Shown: positions 59,653 through 64,000 of the stretch, piece by piece
Numbering within the stretch: the stretch's first letter is position 1
How the letters are laid out: each line of letters starts with the position of its first letter
From: an uncultured Cyclobacteriaceae bacterium
Lineage (GTDB): Bacteria > Bacteroidota > Bacteroidia > Cytophagales > Cyclobacteriaceae
Assembly: GCA_943788235.1 (NCBI GenBank)
Contig: CALSPM010000003.1
Location: forward strand, 336,413 to 400,412
Direction of reading: 5' to 3'
Length of the DNA stretch: 64,000 bases
Notes under the pieces: generated by a model
The model's input: only the letters and a program-made list of their open reading frames with translations
What the model was told of the DNA's origin: nothing
Database searches by the model: none
Made by a program: the position numbers and the translations under genes

Positions 59653-60996
59653 ATGAAAATGAATAAAAAGCGGATAAAAAAATTACTCAGTCTATCAACA
59701 AGAGGGCATCATTTGGCAACTACACCGAGTAGGATAGATCATGCCTTATTCATGGAGGCGAAACAAAATCTGTATGATCCTGAAGATAATCCATCAGGTT
59801 CATTCCCATTGAATGTAGCAGAAAACCAAATAATGGCACCAATAATAATGGCGAAATTGATGACTGTTCTCAAAAATAAAGAGATGCCGGATTGGGTTAT
59901 GGGTTATACGCATTATTTGGGGCATCCTGAGGTAAGAGTGACCATTGCACGATTTATGGAGCAACACTTGTGTGCTTGTAAGATTCATCCTGATACCTTG
60001 GGGCTATCGGCCGGGGCAACAGCCATTGTTGAGGTGACTGCTTTTTTATTGGCCAATCCCGGAGATGTAGTGGTCATCCCAGCACCTGCTTATCCGATGT
60101 ATACTAATGATTTTGGTATCAAGGCGGGGATCAGCCGCTATGATCTTCAAACCCATGATAACCTGCAAGAAATAGGTACAAAGGCACCTGTAACACCTGA
60201 TTTATTGGAGCGTACTTGGGCAACATTGAAGACCGAAGGTCGGTGCTTTAAAATATTATTGATTTCTTCACCAGATAATCCAACGGGCTGCAGGTATGAG
60301 GAAGACCAATTGCGTGCGCTGGCACGTTGGTGTATCGAGCATCAGGTACATATGATTGTAAATGAAATCTATGGACTTTCATTGATAGATACGACTCCTA
60401 CTGATCATCCATCGAGTGCGCAGGGTCAAGATGAATATGTATCCTTTGCCAAAATCATGGAAGAATTTGTCTCGGACTACCTACATCTCTGGTATGCATT
60501 TTCCAAAGATTTTGGGATGTCAGGGCTTCGTTGTGGGGTAGTGTATTCATTAAACAAGGGCTTCATATCCGGGCTCCAAAACATCAATGTGCCACATATG
60601 GTATCAAATATGTCTCAGTGGATGATCAAAGAAATGCTCAGTGATGATGAATTTATAAAAAACTATATTGAGCAGAATAAAAAGCAGATTACTCGAAGCT
60701 ATCAATGGGTAGTAGCTGCTTTGAAATTATTAGATGTCCCCTTCATCCCGAGTAGAGGGGGGATATTTGTCTGGATCGACCTATCTAGTTACTTAGATGC
60801 AAATAAAGATGACGCTGAAATAGCACTTTGGATGAATATCTATAAACAAACGGGTGTACTGCTGACCCCGGGCAAAGAGTTTAAGCATCTACAAAAGGGA
60901 CTTTTTAGGATGGTTTATACTGCAGTTTCTTTTGATCACTTGAAGGTAGCTGTGGAGCGGTTGTCAGCTTATCTAGGACAGTTTAAAATTAGATAA
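59653..60996 (+). CDS. Fold-type I aminotransferase, ACC-synthase-like
   Basis: PLNVAENQIMAP; MGYTHYLGHPEVRVTIARFM; LSAGATAIVE; SSPDNPTGCRYEEDQLRALARWC; LWYAFSKDFGMSGLRCGVVYS. Confidence 0.9.
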   Translation: MKMNKKRIKKLLSLSTRGHHLATTPSRIDHALFMEAKQNLYDPEDNPSGSFPLNVAENQIMAPIIMAKLMTVLKNKEMPDWVMGYTHYLGHPEVRVTIARFMEQHLCACKIHPDTLGLSAGATAIVEVTAFLLANPGDVVVIPAPAYPMYTNDFGIKAGISRYDLQTHDNLQEIGTKAPVTPDLLERTWATLKTEGRCFKILLISSPDNPTGCRYEEDQLRALARWCIEHQVHMIVNEIYGLSLIDTTPTDHPSSAQGQDEYVSFAKIMEEFVSDYLHLWYAFSKDFGMSGLRCGVVYSLNKGFISGLQNINVPHMVSNMSQWMIKEMLSDDEFIKNYIEQNKKQITRSYQWVVAALKLLDVPFIPSRGGIFVWIDLSSYLDANKDDAEIALWMNIYKQTGVLLTPGKEFKHLQKGLFRMVYTAVSFDHLKVAVERLSAYLGQFKIR

Positions 60997-61285
60997 GGTA
61001 GGATGGTTGGGGCCTATTGGTGTAGGTAGACCTGTTATGGATGTCTGTTAATGATGTTTTGCAGTTTTGATAATTGCCTTTAAGTTTAGATCTTTTCAAA
61101 AGGCTCAGACTATCTTTTCTGCATTTTTTAAGTTGTGGTATCCTTCTTGGGATCAACTCCAATCAAATAACAACCAAAATTCTCTCAGTAAGAGATTCAT
61201 AGACCTTATTTCGGTTGTTTTTGTTAAACCGTTCATCAAATTAAAACTGCTTGAAATTTAAAATTTTAGAGGGTGAGTCAAATTC

Positions 61286-62704
61286 ATGTTAGATTTGATT
61301 ATGCAAGCTATTAGTGTCTTTGATATTTTCAAAATAGGGGTTGGGCCTTCGAGTTCACACACGTTAGGTCCATGGAATGCGGCCTTAACTTTTGTCCGAC
61401 TACTTGACCTCGAGGCGATAGATAGGATACAAATAGATTTATATGGTTCTTTGGCCAAGACAGGCAAGGGGCATGCGACCGATAAGGCCATTATACTTGG
61501 ATTGATGGGGTATGAACCGAAATCCGTAGATATTGCCCAAATTGATCAAATAATCCTTGAGATGCAAAAATCTAATATCTTGGTCATTCAATCGAAAGAA
61601 GTACATTTTGAGGAAGCAAGAGATATTATTTTTAATTCCCATTTGCATGAGCGTCATCCGAATACATTGATATTTAGTGCCTTTACTGGGGAAACGTTAC
61701 TCAAGCAACAACTTTTTGCCTCTGTCGGCGGAGGATTTATTGAAAGTGAAACCCCAGGAGAGACGCTGTATTCTTTAAGAGATTTTCCATTTCCTATCAA
61801 TAAAGGAGTAGATATTTTAGCCTATACGAGCAAAAAGGAGTGTGCGATTTCAGATATCGTCTTACAAAACGAGCTGACTTTGCAAACCATTGAAGAGATA
61901 AATCAGCAAATTGCCTTAATTTTTGAAACTATGTTAGAGGCTATTTATCAGGGTTGTTGTGCGGAAGGTACTTTACCAGGAGGCTTAAATGTATCCAGGC
62001 GAGCCAAAAAAATATATGATAAGCTCACAGATTCTTTTGTTCATATGACAAGAGATGAATGGATGTCAGGTATTCAAAATGGATCTAAAGATTTTAGTGT
62101 TATCAATAAGTGGGTAAGTTGTTTCGCCCTTGCGGTAAATGAACAAAATGCTGCGATGGGAAGAATTGTGACCTCCCCGACCAATGGTGCGGCAGGCGTC
62201 ATTCCCTCAGTCCTTCTTTATTATATACTTTTTTGTGATTATAGGGGCATAGAAGAGGTTAAGAAATTTCTTTTTACGGCAGGAGAAATCGGGTGTTTAT
62301 TCAAAAAAGGGGCAACTATTTCAGCAGCCGTAGGAGGCTGTCAAGCTGAAGTGGGTGTATCATCGGCAATGGCAGCTGCGGGATTAGCTGAAGTGCTCGG
62401 TGGTACCCCTGAACAATGTCTGATGGCAGCAGAAATCGCCATGGAGCATCATCTTGGATTAACATGTGATCCGGTCAAAGGATTGGTCCAAGTACCTTGT
62501 ATTGAACGAAATACCATGGGTGCCATCAAGGCGATTACGGCGGCAAATTTGGCACTGGAGAGTGATGCTTCGGCAGCCATTGTAAATATTGATACGGTCA
62601 TTCAGACCATGTGGGACATCGCCAAAGACATGCATACCAAGTACAAAGAAACCTCAGAGGGAGGGCTGGCCATTAATCTATCCGTCATTCATCCCAATTG
62701 TTAA
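61286..62704 (+). CDS. sdaA: L-serine ammonia-lyase (fused alpha/beta)
   Basis: [88 protein letters not shown]. Confidence 0.96.
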   Translation: MLDLIMQAISVFDIFKIGVGPSSSHTLGPWNAALTFVRLLDLEAIDRIQIDLYGSLAKTGKGHATDKAIILGLMGYEPKSVDIAQIDQIILEMQKSNILVIQSKEVHFEEARDIIFNSHLHERHPNTLIFSAFTGETLLKQQLFASVGGGFIESETPGETLYSLRDFPFPINKGVDILAYTSKKECAISDIVLQNELTLQTIEEINQQIALIFETMLEAIYQGCCAEGTLPGGLNVSRRAKKIYDKLTDSFVHMTRDEWMSGIQNGSKDFSVINKWVSCFALAVNEQNAAMGRIVTSPTNGAAGVIPSVLLYYILFCDYRGIEEVKKFLFTAGEIGCLFKKGATISAAVGGCQAEVGVSSAMAAAGLAEVLGGTPEQCLMAAEIAMEHHLGLTCDPVKGLVQVPCIERNTMGAIKAITAANLALESDASAAIVNIDTVIQTMWDIAKDMHTKYKETSEGGLAINLSVIHPNC

Positions 62705-63057
62705 TCAGGGTATCCGTTTGAATAAATTCAGAGAATAAAGTGTGCAATAATAGATTTTTTATTTGAAGTAAAATGAACAGAATCCTGATTTTTCTCGATC
62801 TTAATCTTTTGTTTCAGTTATTATTTAGAATGTTTCACACATGGGTTTGCACCTTGGTATCTTTTGACTGTAAATTGTTTTTAAATGCTTAAGAGGCCTA
62901 TTTAACCGTCAAGGGGTCATTTTACTTTAAATATCTTCTAGAACGATAGCGAATTATGTTTAAATTACTTTCGTTTGAATGATGAAAATGAGCGGTTCAT
63001 GGGTTGGTTTTTATACTTGTCAGAATCCTCTCAATTTATAATTTTTAAAAATTAGCT

Positions 63058-64000
63058 ATGAAAAAAATCATATTTGGATTGATGTTCATTGGAGTGTTGA
63101 AAACCTTAGGACAAGAATCCCTCACTTATCAAGTACCATCAAAAGAAATTTATGATCTTGTTGATGTCTCTTTGGCACCTTCGGTTGTGATGGATGATGC
63201 CAAAGATTTTATGATCTTTTTGTATCGAGACACCTATAAAAGTATCGAAGATTTATCGAGTGAAGAACTGAGATTAGCAGGGTTAAGAATTGACCCTAAG
63301 ACCAATATTGGAAGTAGGATTACCTACTACAATAATCTGAAAATACAAGATTTAAGGACTGATCCAGTGAGATTGATTCAGGTCATAGGCCTGCCGAAGA
63401 AACCCAAATTGACCAACATAACATTTTCACCAGATCAAAAAAAAATAGCCATGACCCAAACGACTGCTTTGGGAGTAGAAGTATGGTATGTAGATCTATC
63501 AACCTTTGCCGCTAAAAGACTCACGGAACCTAAGGCCAATGCCAATTTAGGACAAGTTATTCATTGGTTTAAGGACAGTGAGCGTTTATTGGTCAAAATG
63601 ATTCCTAAGGATAGAGCAGCATTGATCAATCCTAAGTTTGCCATTCCTTCTGGACCTACTGTTTCAGTAAGTGATGGCGAAGAAGCACCAAATAGAACCT
63701 ATCAAGATTTGTTGAAAAATAATAATGATGAACATAATTTTGAACAATTGGCGCTCTCAGTGCTGCACAAAGTGTCTTTGAAAGGGTCTTCGGTACCATG
63801 GCTTGCAAGCGCTATGTACAAAGACATAAGTTTTTCACCTGATGGTGAATACATCATGATTTCTGCTATTAAAAGACCATTTTCTTATTTAGTTCCCAAC
63901 AGTAGATTCCCCTCTGTGCGTATCATTTACACGAAAGAAGGAGAATTGGTTAGTACGGTAGCGGAGACACCTTTGATGGAAAATTTACCCAAGGGCTTTA
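63058..64000 (+). CDS. S9-family prolyl oligopeptidase-like exported peptidase, N-terminal part (runs off the right edge)
   Basis: ATG at 63058: MKKIIFGLMFIGVLKTLGQESLTYQVPSKEIYDLVDVSLAPSVVMDDAKDFMIFLYRDTYKSIEDLSSEELRLAGLRIDP...; open to the window end. Confidence 0.85.
   Translation, partial: MKKIIFGLMFIGVLKTLGQESLTYQVPSKEIYDLVDVSLAPSVVMDDAKDFMIFLYRDTYKSIEDLSSEELRLAGLRIDPKTNIGSRITYYNNLKIQDLRTDPVRLIQVIGLPKKPKLTNITFSPDQKKIAMTQTTALGVEVWYVDLSTFAAKRLTEPKANANLGQVIHWFKDSERLLVKMIPKDRAALINPKFAIPSGPTVSVSDGEEAPNRTYQDLLKNNNDEHNFEQLALSVLHKVSLKGSSVPWLASAMYKDISFSPDGEYIMISAIKRPFSYLVPNSRFPSVRIIYTKEGELVSTVAETPLMENLPKGF

Noticed and set aside
61067-61261. 64-aa plus ORF upstream of sdaA
   Set aside because: No family or signal recognised; low-complexity hydrophobic composition and no conserved motif.
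1-64000. CRISPR arrays, prophage modules, toxin-antitoxin pairs, retrons
   Set aside because: No regularly spaced direct repeats, phage structural genes, RT domain or paired small toxin/antitoxin ORFs were recognised.

Overview
Ordinary-looking chromosomal window from an AT-rich Bacteroidota genome. The lineage is inferred from gene content, TAnnTTTG promoter-like motifs and Bacteroidota-type protein families; a Saprospiraceae-like origin is possible but unproven. About 50 coding genes are supported. They include a fatty-acid/translation housekeeping block (accC, accB, efp, fabH, rpmF, DUF177, pdxA), rsmA-mgtE, greA/HIT/ruvC, tatD-ansA, one tRNA-Ser(GGA), an ExbB/ExbD operon, smpB-tsaD, a very large TamB-like gene, RNase P RNA, an NtrC-type regulator, a fused E1 alpha/beta dehydrogenase, ald, and a 36-50 kb run of exported proteins (lytic transglycosylase, DUF1080, M14 peptidase, two large VPS10/BNR propeller proteins, esterase). 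The right end carries M20 peptidase, GntP permease, CIA30, FkbM methyltransferase, GMC oxidoreductase, an ACC-synthase-like aminotransferase, sdaA and a truncated S9 peptidase. The ORF track does not show three decayed genes that can be read from the sequence: a TolB-like beta-propeller (about 1262-1927), a polysaccharide deacetylase with three in-frame stops (about 13804-14448), and an N5-(carboxyethyl)ornithine-synthase-like gene with four stops and one frameshift (54859-56012, minus). I also found an unlisted 41-aa lipoprotein ORF and several strong inverted repeats. I found no CRISPR array, prophage, intact IS element or clear novel defence system. All family assignments were made by eye, without database searches.
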